From: Nitrospira bacterium HGW-Nitrospira-1
Lineage (GTDB): Bacteria > Nitrospirota > Thermodesulfovibrionia > Thermodesulfovibrionales > UBA6898
Reading direction: 5' to 3'
DNA: 5,473 bases
NCBI GenBank assembly: GCA_002839535.1
Contig: PGYF01000003.1
Location: 30,785 to 36,257 of the forward strand
Position 1 is the stretch's first letter; each line of letters starts with the position of its first letter. Of the stretch, positions 1 through 5,473 are shown piece after piece. Under the pieces are notes generated by a model. It was not told the DNA's origin. It ran no database searches and worked only from the letters and a program-made list of their open reading frames with translations. The translations under genes were made by a program, and so were the position numbers.

Positions 1-31
1 GGAAGGATTTGTATGAAGATTTAATATCTGG

Positions 32-54
32 ATTCCCCGGTCAAGCCGGAGAAT
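32..54. repeat. Short imperfect palindrome at the edge of the tandem array
   Basis: The arms ATTCCCCGG (32-40) and CCGGAGAAT (46-54) pair over nine positions with one mismatch (C36/A50), around the 5-base loop TCAAG. It resembles the widespread class of intergenic elements of the form GATTCCC...GGGAATGAC found scattered in many bacterial genomes; this resemblance is from memory. It runs straight into the tandem repeat beginning at 50, so both may belong to one dispersed element. No T-run follows on either strand, so a terminator role is not supported. Confidence 0.6.
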
Positions 55-120
55 GACGGAGGGGGGTCGTGGAATGACGGAGGGGGGTCGTGGAATGACG
101 GAGGGGTGTCGTGGAATGAC
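50..120. repeat. 21-bp G-rich tandem repeat, about 3.4 copies
   Basis: Three consecutive 21-base units (50-70, 71-91, 92-112) and a partial fourth (113-120) share the core GAATGACGGAGGGG followed by a G/T stretch and TCGT. Copy 1 differs from copy 2 only at its first base, and copy 3 carries a G-to-T change in the G run. The partial copy breaks into unrelated sequence after GGAATGAC, although a degenerate GAATGACCC occurs again near 136-144. A 21-base period keeps any reading frame open, which explains why translated shadows cross it. It lies just beyond the 3' end of the membrane-protein fragment at 150-479. Confidence 0.9.
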
Positions 121-149
121 ATGATTTGTGACAAGAATGACCCACACGA

Positions 150-479
150 TTACGCGAAGACCCTAAATATGATGGCCAGAAAAAACACCCCTAACGGAAT
201 TGTCCCCCACAATTCAAGATTCAGCCACCTGTTGACATCAAAAAGTGATTCCAGCCTGAATGAGATAGAACCCCTGCCGGGGTTTATCAACTGATACAGG
301 GGGAATGAAAAAACAGGCAGTAAAACTACCATCATCTGGAACCGCTGCCTTGATAAAGGATTGGTTATATTCCACAGGGTCATTGCCCTGTCAACGATGA
401 TAAAGGCTATTACTGAATGACAAAATGTTTGGGCCATATACATGCATAGATAAGAGCTCAAAAAGCTTGCAATATTCAT
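150..479 (-). pseudogene. Putative truncated membrane protein, resembling the N-terminus of an M48/M56-type peptidase
   Basis: This 109-residue ORF is strongly hydrophobic, with likely membrane segments near residues 4-29, 48-65 and 91-106. A polar linker contains RQRF, and a later stretch contains FDVNRWLNLELWG. From memory, this pattern resembles the N-terminal membrane region of integral-membrane M48/M56 (HtpX/BlaR1-like) metallopeptidases, but no HExxH zinc motif is present. The ORF ends in TAA about 30 bases before the 21-bp tandem array, and no continuation is visible in another frame. The simplest reading is a gene remnant cut off at the repeat-rich segment. No Shine-Dalgarno sequence precedes the ATG, and an in-frame TAA lies two codons upstream, so it cannot extend further. 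A sigma70-like promoter ends almost at the ATG. It could instead be an intact small membrane protein, or non-coding. Confidence 0.42.
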
Positions 480-487
480 AGCGCTTT

Positions 488-517
488 ATTTTACCGGACA
501 ACTCAATTCTGTGACAA
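488..517 (-). promoter_or_regulatory. Sigma70-like promoter, nearly leaderless start
   Basis: Read on the minus strand, a -35 box TTGTCA (512-517) and a -10 box TAAAAT (488-493) are separated by 18 bases. Each matches the sigma70 consensus at five of six positions. Transcription would start around 480-482, only one to three bases before the ATG at 479. That would explain why the hydrophobic ORF downstream has no Shine-Dalgarno sequence. Assignment rests on consensus matching by eye only. Confidence 0.42.
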
Positions 518-582
518 CTGACCCGGGCATGCAGGTATGCGGGCTGAGACTTACTATTTGCAATATTGGAGGATGTGAAGGA

Positions 583-604
583 CCCTGCGGCAGAGACCGC
601 AGGG
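583..604 (-). terminator. Hairpin, probable terminator of the aldolase transcript
   Basis: A perfect 8-bp inverted repeat, CCCTGCGG (583-590) and CCGCAGGG (597-604), encloses a 6-base loop. It begins 28 bases past the aldolase stop codon in the direction of transcription. It is GC-rich and well placed for an intrinsic terminator. However, the minus-strand bases after it (TCCTTCAC) have few T residues, so termination may be weak, factor-assisted, or serve mainly for 3'-end protection. On the plus strand, the T-run at 621-627 is too far from the stem to form a classic terminator. Confidence 0.5.
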
Positions 605-632
605 CGTAATAATCATAAAAGTTTTTTCTTCT

Positions 633-1991
633 TTAGAGCTCTTTTAAGACGCTCTCCGGAATCTCCTTTTTTATGATCTCGGGCTTCACAGTCCTTTTCA
701 CTATATCCATGGAGTTCACAACCTTTAATTTATCGAACAGGAGACCGAATTTATTTTCCAGTTCAGTCATAATAGGTCCTCTGACCTCTTTGTTGAGGTC
801 CCACCATTTCTTTTTCATGGCCCCAAAACCCTTTTTCCTCGTGCTGTAGATGAACTGTTCTTCTGTCTGGCCCTCTTTATGCTCCTTTGCAAATTCAGTC
901 TTAAGGTAAGTATAGACTTCATCTCTAAAACCGGCCGGCAAAGAAGCGCTGTCATAGATAATATTCTGGAAGCCTGTTGCAAGATGGACCTCTGAGGTCC
1001 CGGTCTCAGGGAACATATGAAATGCATCCTCCGGCAATGTTGATGCGCCATGCTGTACCGCGCCTGAAAGACCGTAGTCTTTTCTTGCAAGGTCAGACAA
1101 GTGTCTCAATGTTTCAAAATCAATCTTAACCTTTGCCAGCGTGCCGTCGGGAAGCACAACACCGCCATGCGATGTGCCGGTCTGGACGCTCAGCTTGCTT
1201 AAACCCTTACCAGCCCTGAATGTGTCTCTGAACCCATCGAGATATGCCTTGAGTTCTTCAGATGTGCTGTTCTTTTTGCCGATCTCGCCGATCTCGCCGC
1301 CAACCGAAACATCAATCCCCTTTGGCTGGATTCCTCTGATATACCCGGTCAGTTCCGATGTTTTTTCAAAGTTCGGCCTCTGCTGCTCCGTCAGGGTCGG
1401 CTTTTCGAGATCAACAAGAGTTGATGAGTCAATATCAATATTGTAGAACTCAGCCTCTATTGCTTCAGCAATCAGACCCTTTACATAGTTTGTTTCAAGG
1501 TCCGGTCCGCTGAGATAGTTTTTCCTGACAAGCTGGAAATGGTCGCCCTGTATGAATACCGGGCCCTGATAGCCTTCTCTTACTGCGGCGGCCAGCACCA
1601 CAGCCGAATACTCAAGAGGTCTCTGCTTTGTATAGCCGATTTCAGAACGGGCTATCTCGAAGATGAATGCCCCGGTCTTTGTTTCCAGGGCCTTTCTGAA
1701 AACCGCCCTCGCAGAATCATAGGTGAGACCTCTTATATTAATTGCAGGCACGGTAAAACCAGGGTAGCTTTTCCCCATATCTTCATAAAGTCCCTGGATG
1801 GAAGCCGGTACTGCTCCGCAGGCCTTTGCAATCTCCTTCACCAGAAGAAGAAGTCCCTTTTTCCGCTCTTCGTCAGAAAAAACAGCCTCATATATGAGCC
1901 TGTCCATAACAGACGCAACTGCGCCCCTGTCCCTGATTTCAATGCCTTCCTTGCCTGCCTTGATTATGTTGCCTAACTCTTTCATCTCCAT
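633..1991 (-). CDS. Class II (zinc-dependent) aldolase, fructose-bisphosphate aldolase-like
   Basis: The 452-residue product belongs to the F_bP_aldolase TIM-barrel family, whose members reversibly cleave ketose phosphates in the cytoplasm. The classic reaction is fructose-1,6-bisphosphate to dihydroxyacetone phosphate and glyceraldehyde-3-phosphate. After an N-terminal extension of about 75 residues the barrel starts at VPAINIRGLTYDS (81-93). GDH (149-151) supplies the catalytic Asp150 and zinc ligand His151, GGEIGEIG (231-238) the ligand Glu233, TSHGG (273-277) His275 and QHGAS (313-317) His314. The usual NxD(T) substrate motif appears to be replaced by HLAT (336-339). A C-terminal extension of roughly 100 charged residues follows the barrel. 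At 452 residues it is longer than E. coli FbaA (359). The first ATG is chosen because GGGGGA ends four bases before it; a second ATG lies two codons in. The gene follows the four-Cys protein by 31 bases. Family is certain, exact substrate is not. Confidence 0.92.
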   Translation of the reverse strand: MEMKELGNIIKAGKEGIEIRDRGAVASVMDRLIYEAVFSDEERKKGLLLLVKEIAKACGAVPASIQGLYEDMGKSYPGFTVPAINIRGLTYDSARAVFRKALETKTGAFIFEIARSEIGYTKQRPLEYSAVVLAAAVREGYQGPVFIQGDHFQLVRKNYLSGPDLETNYVKGLIAEAIEAEFYNIDIDSSTLVDLEKPTLTEQQRPNFEKTSELTGYIRGIQPKGIDVSVGGEIGEIGKKNSTSEELKAYLDGFRDTFRAGKGLSKLSVQTGTSHGGVVLPDGTLAKVKIDFETLRHLSDLARKDYGLSGAVQHGASTLPEDAFHMFPETGTSEVHLATGFQNIIYDSASLPAGFRDEVYTYLKTEFAKEHKEGQTEEQFIYSTRKKGFGAMKKKWWDLNKEVRGPIMTELENKFGLLFDKLKVVNSMDIVKRTVKPEIIKKEIPESVLKEL

Positions 1992-2022
1992 AATGTCCCC
2001 CTTTTTTTATTTTCTGTGGATA

Positions 2023-2190
2023 CTATTTTTCTTTTTCTCCGCCGGCTTTTTCTTCAGGCATTTCATCCTCTTTTATCTTCAAATCCCTGACAAAATCAGG
2101 ACAGCGGACGTCCCTTCCGGAAATAGAGAATTTCTTGTTGCAGTTGTCTCTCCATGCGCATAAAACACATATCTCTTTTTTTGCCTTCAT
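2023..2190 (-). CDS. Small four-cysteine protein, uncharacterised
   Basis: This is a 55-residue ORF with a near-perfect Shine-Dalgarno sequence (AGGAGG four bases before the ATG). Cysteines at 8, 11, 17 and 30 form the pattern C-x2-C-x5-C-x12-C-P, with the segments CVLCAW and RCPDF. Such spacing could bind zinc or an iron-sulphur cluster, but no fold is recognised. Residues 36-55 are very rich in Lys and Glu and probably disordered. The start lies 116 bases after the yjbQ stop and the end 31 bases before the aldolase, so it is probably co-transcribed with the aldolase. I recall similar short CxLCAW...CPDF proteins in related genomes without known function; this is not verified. The strong ribosome site and ordered cysteine pattern support a real gene. 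Confidence 0.75.
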   Translation of the reverse strand: MKAKKEICVLCAWRDNCNKKFSISGRDVRCPDFVRDLKIKEDEMPEEKAGGEKEK

Positions 2191-2258
2191 TCCACCTCCT
2201 GAAATACCTGTCCGGCGCCCTTCCGAAATATTGCCGACACGATACTGTCTTTTGGCAT
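2187..2258 (-). CDS. Possible 23-codon leader ORF overlapping the four-Cys gene
   Basis: An ATG at 2258 opens a 23-codon frame beginning MPKDSIVSAIF. Its TGA stop overlaps the ATG of the four-Cys protein in the ATGA arrangement typical of translational coupling. GGGGG (2267-2271) precedes the ATG by eight bases and could act as a weak Shine-Dalgarno sequence, though it lies largely within a hairpin. No similarity is recognised. An open frame this short arises easily by chance, so it is a candidate leader peptide only. Confidence 0.22.
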   Translation of the reverse strand: MPKDSIVSAIFRKGAGQVFQEVE

Positions 2259-2267
2259 AACCGACGC

Positions 2268-2295
2268 CCCCTGGAAAATCAGGGGAAAGGACCCC
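2268..2295 (-). promoter_or_regulatory. Two mutually exclusive short hairpins before the leader ORF
   Basis: On the minus strand, CCCCTG (2285-2280) pairs perfectly with CAGGGG (2273-2268) around a 6-base loop. The same CCCC (2285-2282) can instead pair with GGGG at 2295-2292 around another 6-base loop. The first hairpin would bury the GGGGG that could serve as ribosome site for the possible leader ORF, and the second would free it. No T-run follows, so this is not a normal terminator. A regulatory role is inferred only from the geometry. Confidence 0.25.
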
Positions 2296-2306
2296 GGGTC
2301 AGCCTG

Positions 2307-2717
2307 TCAGGTTTTCTTATCGCTTGCGATAATTTTCAGCGCAACCCTTCTATGTCTGGGCCCGTCGAATTCGCAGAAGAAAATCGATTGCCATGTGCCG
2401 AGCGCCAACCTGCCTTCATCAATAAAAACGGCCTGAGAAACTCCTACCAGGGTAGTCTTTATATGGGCGGAAGAATTGCCTTCCCGGTGATAATAGTCTC
2501 CATCAAAAGGGACCATTTTATTCAAAAACGCCTGAATGTCCCGCTGCACAGCCGGGTCAGCGCCCTCGTTCACTGTAACAGCCGCGGTTGTATGAGGAAC
2601 AAAGATATTGCAGACCCCGCTGCTGACGCCAGCTTCCTTCAGCGCTTCCTGTATTTTCTCGGTTATGTCAATGAATTCAGTCCGTTCCCTGCTTTTGATA
2701 TTTATATATCTGACCAC
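2307..2717 (-). CDS. yjbQ: YjbQ/UPF0047 family protein
   Basis: The 136-residue product matches the full length of the YjbQ (UPF0047, secondary thiamine-phosphate synthase) family. Conserved blocks are VPHTTAAVTVNEGADP (40-55), HREGNSSAHIKTTLVG (77-92) and GTWQSIFFCEFDGPRHRR (107-124). His42, His77 and His85, with Glu51, form the presumed metal-binding pocket. Family members form compact oligomers, and E. coli YjbQ has weak thiamin-phosphate synthase activity; the true physiological role is unsettled. The start is GTG, supported by GGAGG seven bases upstream. An ATG further up (2735) meets a stop after four codons and cannot be used. The gene lies 30 bases after lpxK, suggesting one transcript. 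No thiamin gene or convincing TPP riboswitch is visible nearby. Confidence 0.95.
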   Translation of the reverse strand: MVRYINIKSRERTEFIDITEKIQEALKEAGVSSGVCNIFVPHTTAAVTVNEGADPAVQRDIQAFLNKMVPFDGDYYHREGNSSAHIKTTLVGVSQAVFIDEGRLALGTWQSIFFCEFDGPRHRRVALKIIASDKKT

Positions 2718-2747
2718 CGCTTATCCTCCGAACATATTTGAAGTCCG

Positions 2748-3773
2748 CTATAAAGCAAATACAGCGTCATAAAATCCCTTGTCTATCAAAAAATCAATTC
2801 CTATTATAATTATATTTTCAGGCAAATCAAGGTCTCTTATTTTTATCATATCCTTTTCAGTTGTCACAATCCACTCAGCGCCTGATGCGCCGGCCTCCAG
2901 CTTGATTCTTGCCATGTCCTCCCTGGAATATTTGTAATGGTCTCTGAAAGTCCTGAACCCTGTAATCACAGCCCCGGTCTCGGCAATAGTCCCTTTGAAA
3001 GACCCCGGACCTCCCAAGGCGCAAAAACCAAAAACTTTTCTGTCTTTCAGCCGGTCGAGAGATATTTCCTCGCCGGTCTGAAGACTTGCAGTAACCATTG
3101 AATGGCCTGATAAAAAAACAGGGGCGCCTCCGTTATATTTTTTTATCTCGGCAATAATACCTTCAACCTTCCTTCCCTGCATTCCACCAGGGTCTTTACA
3201 TTTCGTCAGCACAATGATATCGGCGCGCTTCATAGCCCCAAGGGGTTCCCTTAATCTCCCGAAAGGTAATAACGCCCTGTTTCCGAACGGGTTCAGTGAA
3301 TCAATGAGCAGGATATCCTTGTCCCTGTATAATTTCCAATGCTGAAACCCGTCATCCAAAATAAAAAGAAGCTGGGAATTGAGAATCGAAAGTTGAGAGT
3401 TAAAATTTTGCAGGGCAAAAAGTCCTGCCTCATATCTGCCCCCGCCTTTTACAATTGGCACGTCCTTTAACCTCTCTGCCATTAATACCGGCTCATCACC
3501 GGCTTCATCGGCATTCAAGAGAAGGCCTTTACCTCTTGTCACAAAACAGGGTCCTTTTGAACTGCCTTTATACCCTCTTGTAAGGACGACAGGGCTAAAC
3601 CCGCGTCTCTTTGCCTCTTCGGCAAGGGCGATTGTTAGAGGGGTCTTTCCAGTCCCTCCTACAGTAATATTCCCTACACTGATCACTTTATAGGGAAGTT
3701 TTTTCTGATGTCTCAGCGAATAGGCCCTTTTTGCGGAAAGGCCGATATAATATAAAAATTCAGGGATGCCCAT
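2748..3773 (-). CDS. lpxK: Tetraacyldisaccharide 4'-kinase
   Basis: LpxK phosphorylates the 4' position of the tetraacyldisaccharide-1-phosphate to give lipid IVA, the sixth step of Raetz-pathway lipid A synthesis, at the inner face of the cytoplasmic membrane. Counting from an upstream TTG (3779), which gives 343 residues, the P-loop is GNITVGGTGKTP (36-47). DEAGDEP (91-97) carries the acidic pair next to the active site, DDGFQHWKLYRD (142-153) is the family's Walker-B-like block, and LLPFGRLREPL (170-180) and RDHYKYS (279-285) follow. The N-terminal hydrophobic segment probably contacts the membrane. The ATG at 3773 (341 residues) is preferred. Neither start has a good ribosome site, so translation is probably coupled to the S1 gene, which ends 11 bases upstream. 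Residues 126-137 (NSQLSILNSQLL) look like an insertion encoded by heptanucleotide repeats; the rest is intact. No msbA or kdtA neighbour is visible. Confidence 0.96.
   Translation of the reverse strand: MGIPEFLYYIGLSAKRAYSLRHQKKLPYKVISVGNITVGGTGKTPLTIALAEEAKRRGFSPVVLTRGYKGSSKGPCFVTRGKGLLLNADEAGDEPVLMAERLKDVPIVKGGGRYEAGLFALQNFNSQLSILNSQLLFILDDGFQHWKLYRDKDILLIDSLNPFGNRALLPFGRLREPLGAMKRADIIVLTKCKDPGGMQGRKVEGIIAEIKKYNGGAPVFLSGHSMVTASLQTGEEISLDRLKDRKVFGFCALGGPGSFKGTIAETGAVITGFRTFRDHYKYSREDMARIKLEAGASGAEWIVTTEKDMIKIRDLDLPENIIIIGIDFLIDKGFYDAVFAL
3374..3401 (-). repeat. Degenerate heptanucleotide repeat within lpxK
   Basis: Read on the minus strand, four adjacent 7-base units are AACTCTC, AACTTTC, GATTCTC and AATTCCC, variants of AATTCTC. 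Three units make 21 bases, so the encoded peptide repeats with a 7-residue period (NSQLSIL then NSQLLFI). It lies immediately before the conserved FILDDGFQH block of LpxK. Confidence 0.7.
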
Positions 3774-3784
3774 AGACAATATTT

Positions 3785-5251
3785 TCAGCTGTTCAGGTTC
3801 TTCTCCTTCAATTTCGCCTTAAATATATCCCCCAGACTTCCCAGTCCGCCTGATTGGCCTTCAGCCTGTTTAACAGAAGTCCTATACTCGTCATATTCTT
3901 CTTTGGCGGCGTTCTCTATTACTGCCTTACGGCTGAGGCGGACCTTATTGCTCCCTGCGTCAACATCCACCACAACAACCTGCATTTCAGCGCCTGAAGG
4001 AAACATGCGCTTGTGGTCAGAGCCTGCTGGGGTTCCCATTTCAGAGTTGGGGATCAGTCCGTTAAGCCCATTGCCCATCCTGAGAAATATGCCGTAAGGC
4101 ATGACCCTGTTAACAACCCCATCGATCAATTCACCCACCTCGGGCAGAACGATCTTTTTCGGCTCTACTTTTGGCTGCATTGAAAGCGAAAGCCTTCTGT
4201 TTTCAGGGTCAACAGCCAGGACATATACCTCAACCATCTGACCGACCTCAACAACCTCCCTGGGGTGGTTGATACGTCTGCCGGCGCCAAGGTTCGAGAT
4301 ATGGACCAGCCCGTCAATGCCCGGCTCAAGATTTACAAAGGCGCCGAATGGCGCAAGCCTGACAATCGTGCCATTCACACGTCCGTCTATAGGGTATTTC
4401 TCCGCCGCAAGGGACCACGGATCAGGCTGCAACGCCTTCAGGCTCAAGGTCAAACGGTGATTGTCCCAGTCTATGGATATAATCTTCGCAGTCACTTCCT
4501 GTCCAAGGGCAAGCGCATCCTCAAGTTTTTCTATCCTCGTCCATGAGATCTCGCTGATTGGGACAAGTCCTTCCATGCCGCCGATATCTACAAAGGCGCC
4601 AAATTTCTGCAATGAGCTTACACTGCCCGTAATCTCCGCCCCTTCTTTCAGTGTCTCTTTCAGCCTGTCAATAACCGCCTGCTTCTCCTCCACGAGCAGA
4701 ACCCGGCGTGAGAGGATAATGTTGCGGCCTTCTTCTTCATATTCAAGCACCTTAAACGGAAAAGTCTGTCCCAGATAAACTCCCCCCTCACGGCCGCCCT
4801 TCATATCTATCTGAGAATAGGGGCAGAAGCATCTCACCCCGCCAACCTGCACCTCGAATCCGCCTTTCACTTCACGCCTCACCTCTCCGTTTACAGGCAG
4901 TCCGGCTTCATAGGCGCCCTGGAGCGATTTAAGTTCAACGGCTGAATAGCCGTTAACCAAAGTCGTCAGCTTTCTGACGCCATTCTGGACAGAAAGAAAG
5001 AACGCCTCGACATCTTCGCCTTCTTTGATGCGCACAGAGCCGTCCTTTTCCCTGAACTCTTCCAGGTCAATAATGCCTTCGCTTTTTCCGCCGATATCAA
5101 TGTACACAAAATCCCCTGATATGCTCACCACCCTGGCCTTCACCTTCTGACCTGGCGCAAGCCTTGCGGAATTTGTTCCGTTTTTTTCAAGGAGTTTCGC
5201 GAAACTCTCTCCTTGTTCCACTGAGTTGTCCTTGATATCTTCATACTCCAT
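3785..5251 (-). CDS. Five-domain S1 RNA-binding protein, ribosomal protein S1-like
   Basis: The 488-residue product contains five OB-fold S1 domains at about residues 33-100, 119-182, 203-272, 287-359 and 372-442. Domains 3 and 4 are the most typical, with KFGAFVDIGGMEGLVPISEI and PFGAFVNLEPGIDGLVHISN; domain 2 is the most diverged. The order and the link PDPW between domains 3 and 4 are typical of bacterial ribosomal protein S1, which helps mRNAs bind the 30S subunit. E. coli S1 has six domains in 557 residues, so this is a shorter form, and a second S1 paralogue elsewhere is possible. The tail SLGDIFKAKLKEK is basic. The ATG at 5251 is chosen because GAGGT lies eight bases upstream; a GTG at 5266 would add five residues but has no ribosome site. 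It heads the gene set continuing into lpxK and yjbQ. Confidence 0.92.
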   Translation of the reverse strand: MEYEDIKDNSVEQGESFAKLLEKNGTNSARLAPGQKVKARVVSISGDFVYIDIGGKSEGIIDLEEFREKDGSVRIKEGEDVEAFFLSVQNGVRKLTTLVNGYSAVELKSLQGAYEAGLPVNGEVRREVKGGFEVQVGGVRCFCPYSQIDMKGGREGGVYLGQTFPFKVLEYEEEGRNIILSRRVLLVEEKQAVIDRLKETLKEGAEITGSVSSLQKFGAFVDIGGMEGLVPISEISWTRIEKLEDALALGQEVTAKIISIDWDNHRLTLSLKALQPDPWSLAAEKYPIDGRVNGTIVRLAPFGAFVNLEPGIDGLVHISNLGAGRRINHPREVVEVGQMVEVYVLAVDPENRRLSLSMQPKVEPKKIVLPEVGELIDGVVNRVMPYGIFLRMGNGLNGLIPNSEMGTPAGSDHKRMFPSGAEMQVVVVDVDAGSNKVRLSRKAVIENAAKEEYDEYRTSVKQAEGQSGGLGSLGDIFKAKLKEKNLNS

Positions 5252-5341
5252 AATGTTAAACCTCACAGTCTATTTAGAATTTATTTTCTCTTTTTATGAT
5301 GACTCCCTGGATTATTATCAGATCAGGAAGGATGCTATACA

Positions 5342-5371
5342 AGTTTAAAGGATTTCAGGCTATGGAGTCAA
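5342..5371 (-). promoter_or_regulatory. Candidate sigma70-type promoter for the S1-lpxK-yjbQ operon
   Basis: On the minus strand, TTGACT (5366-5371) and TAAACT (5342-5347) are spaced by 18 bases, matching the consensus at five and four of six positions. The predicted start near 5335 leaves an untranslated leader of roughly 85 bases before the S1 ATG, enough to hold feedback control. Found by eye; the AT-rich surroundings make chance matches possible. Confidence 0.45.
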
Positions 5372-5379
5372 TTTCCGAA

Positions 5380-5428
5380 TTGCCTCATCTAAAATCTACA
5401 TGAAAGTGAATCGTTGCCTCATTTAAAA
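5380..5428. repeat. Pair of 15-bp direct repeats upstream of the S1 promoter
   Basis: TTGCCTCATCTAAAA (5380-5394) and TTGCCTCATTTAAAA (5414-5428) are identical at 14 of 15 positions and begin 34 bases apart, close to three helical turns. They lie just upstream of the candidate -35 box in the direction of S1 transcription, where activator or repressor sites usually sit. No known binding motif is recognised. Confidence 0.55.
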
Positions 5429-5473
5429 AACTATACGAAAAAATATCAAAATAGTCTCTCATAAATCAAAAAT

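Noticed and set aside
106..294. Plus-strand 62-residue frame starting in the tandem repeat
   Set aside because: It begins inside the 21-bp repeat and lies opposite the more protein-like hydrophobic frame on the minus strand. It has no ribosome site and low-complexity composition at its start.
527..542. GCAT...ATGC inverted repeat
   Set aside because: Only four paired bases, too short to be meaningful.
535..585. CTGAGA-containing segment considered as part of a TPP riboswitch, given yjbQ nearby
   Set aside because: Only the short CTGAGA string matches. The other conserved TPP elements are missing and it is not upstream of yjbQ.
1539..2163. Plus-strand frames of 145 and 121 residues opposite the aldolase
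   Set aside because: They are antisense shadows of the aldolase and the four-Cys gene, with no recognisable domain.
2154..2741. Plus-strand 195-residue frame
   Set aside because: It lies opposite yjbQ, whose conserved motifs are unmistakable. The plus-strand translation has no family features.
4265..4778. Plus-strand frames opposite the S1 gene
   Set aside because: All overlap the S1 domains in antisense and have no supporting start signals or motifs.
5300..5370. TGACTCC and GGAGTCA, a 7-bp inverted repeat 57 bases apart
   Set aside because: One arm falls in the predicted -35 box and would not be transcribed with the other. The match is short enough to be chance.

Overview
The window is a compact bacterial segment in which all convincing genes lie on the minus strand, so it reads from right to left. 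The presence of lpxK (lipid A synthesis) points to a Gram-negative, LPS-making bacterium. The style of the aldolase and S1 proteins, the small Cys protein and the dispersed GAATGACGG-type and AATTCTC-type repeats are reminiscent of Nitrospirota or Desulfobacterota. That placement is an impression from memory and was not tested.

Layout in transcription order. (1) 5267-5473 is an intergenic region with a plausible sigma70-type promoter (TTGACT-18-TAAACT) and, upstream of it, two near-identical 15-bp direct repeats. (2) 5251-3785 encodes a protein with five S1 RNA-binding domains, similar to ribosomal protein S1. (3) 3773-2748 is lpxK, 11 bases further on, carrying a small in-frame expansion made of degenerate heptanucleotide repeats. 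(4) 2717-2307 is a YjbQ/UPF0047 protein with a GTG start, 30 bases further on. These three probably form one operon. (5) 2306-2191 is a short gap with two competing hairpins and a possible 23-codon leader ORF. (6) 2190-2023 is a 55-residue four-cysteine protein behind a near-perfect Shine-Dalgarno sequence. (7) 1991-633 encodes a 452-residue class II aldolase with the zinc ligands intact but an altered substrate-binding motif. It is followed by an 8-bp perfect hairpin at 583-604, probably the terminator.

The left end (1-517) looks like decaying accessory DNA. A good sigma70-like promoter sits directly against the start of a 109-residue hydrophobic ORF. That ORF resembles the N-terminal membrane part of an M48/M56-type peptidase and stops beside an array of about 3.4 copies of a 21-bp G-rich tandem repeat plus a palindrome.

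Functionally the operon mixes translation (S1), envelope lipid A synthesis (LpxK), a small metal-site enzyme (YjbQ) and central carbon metabolism (aldolase). It looks like a housekeeping neighbourhood. I see no CRISPR, defence, transposase, tRNA or rRNA, and no clear undescribed system. The most useful leads are the atypical aldolase active site with its Cys-protein partner, the possible leader ORF and RNA switch before them, and the repeat insertion inside lpxK.
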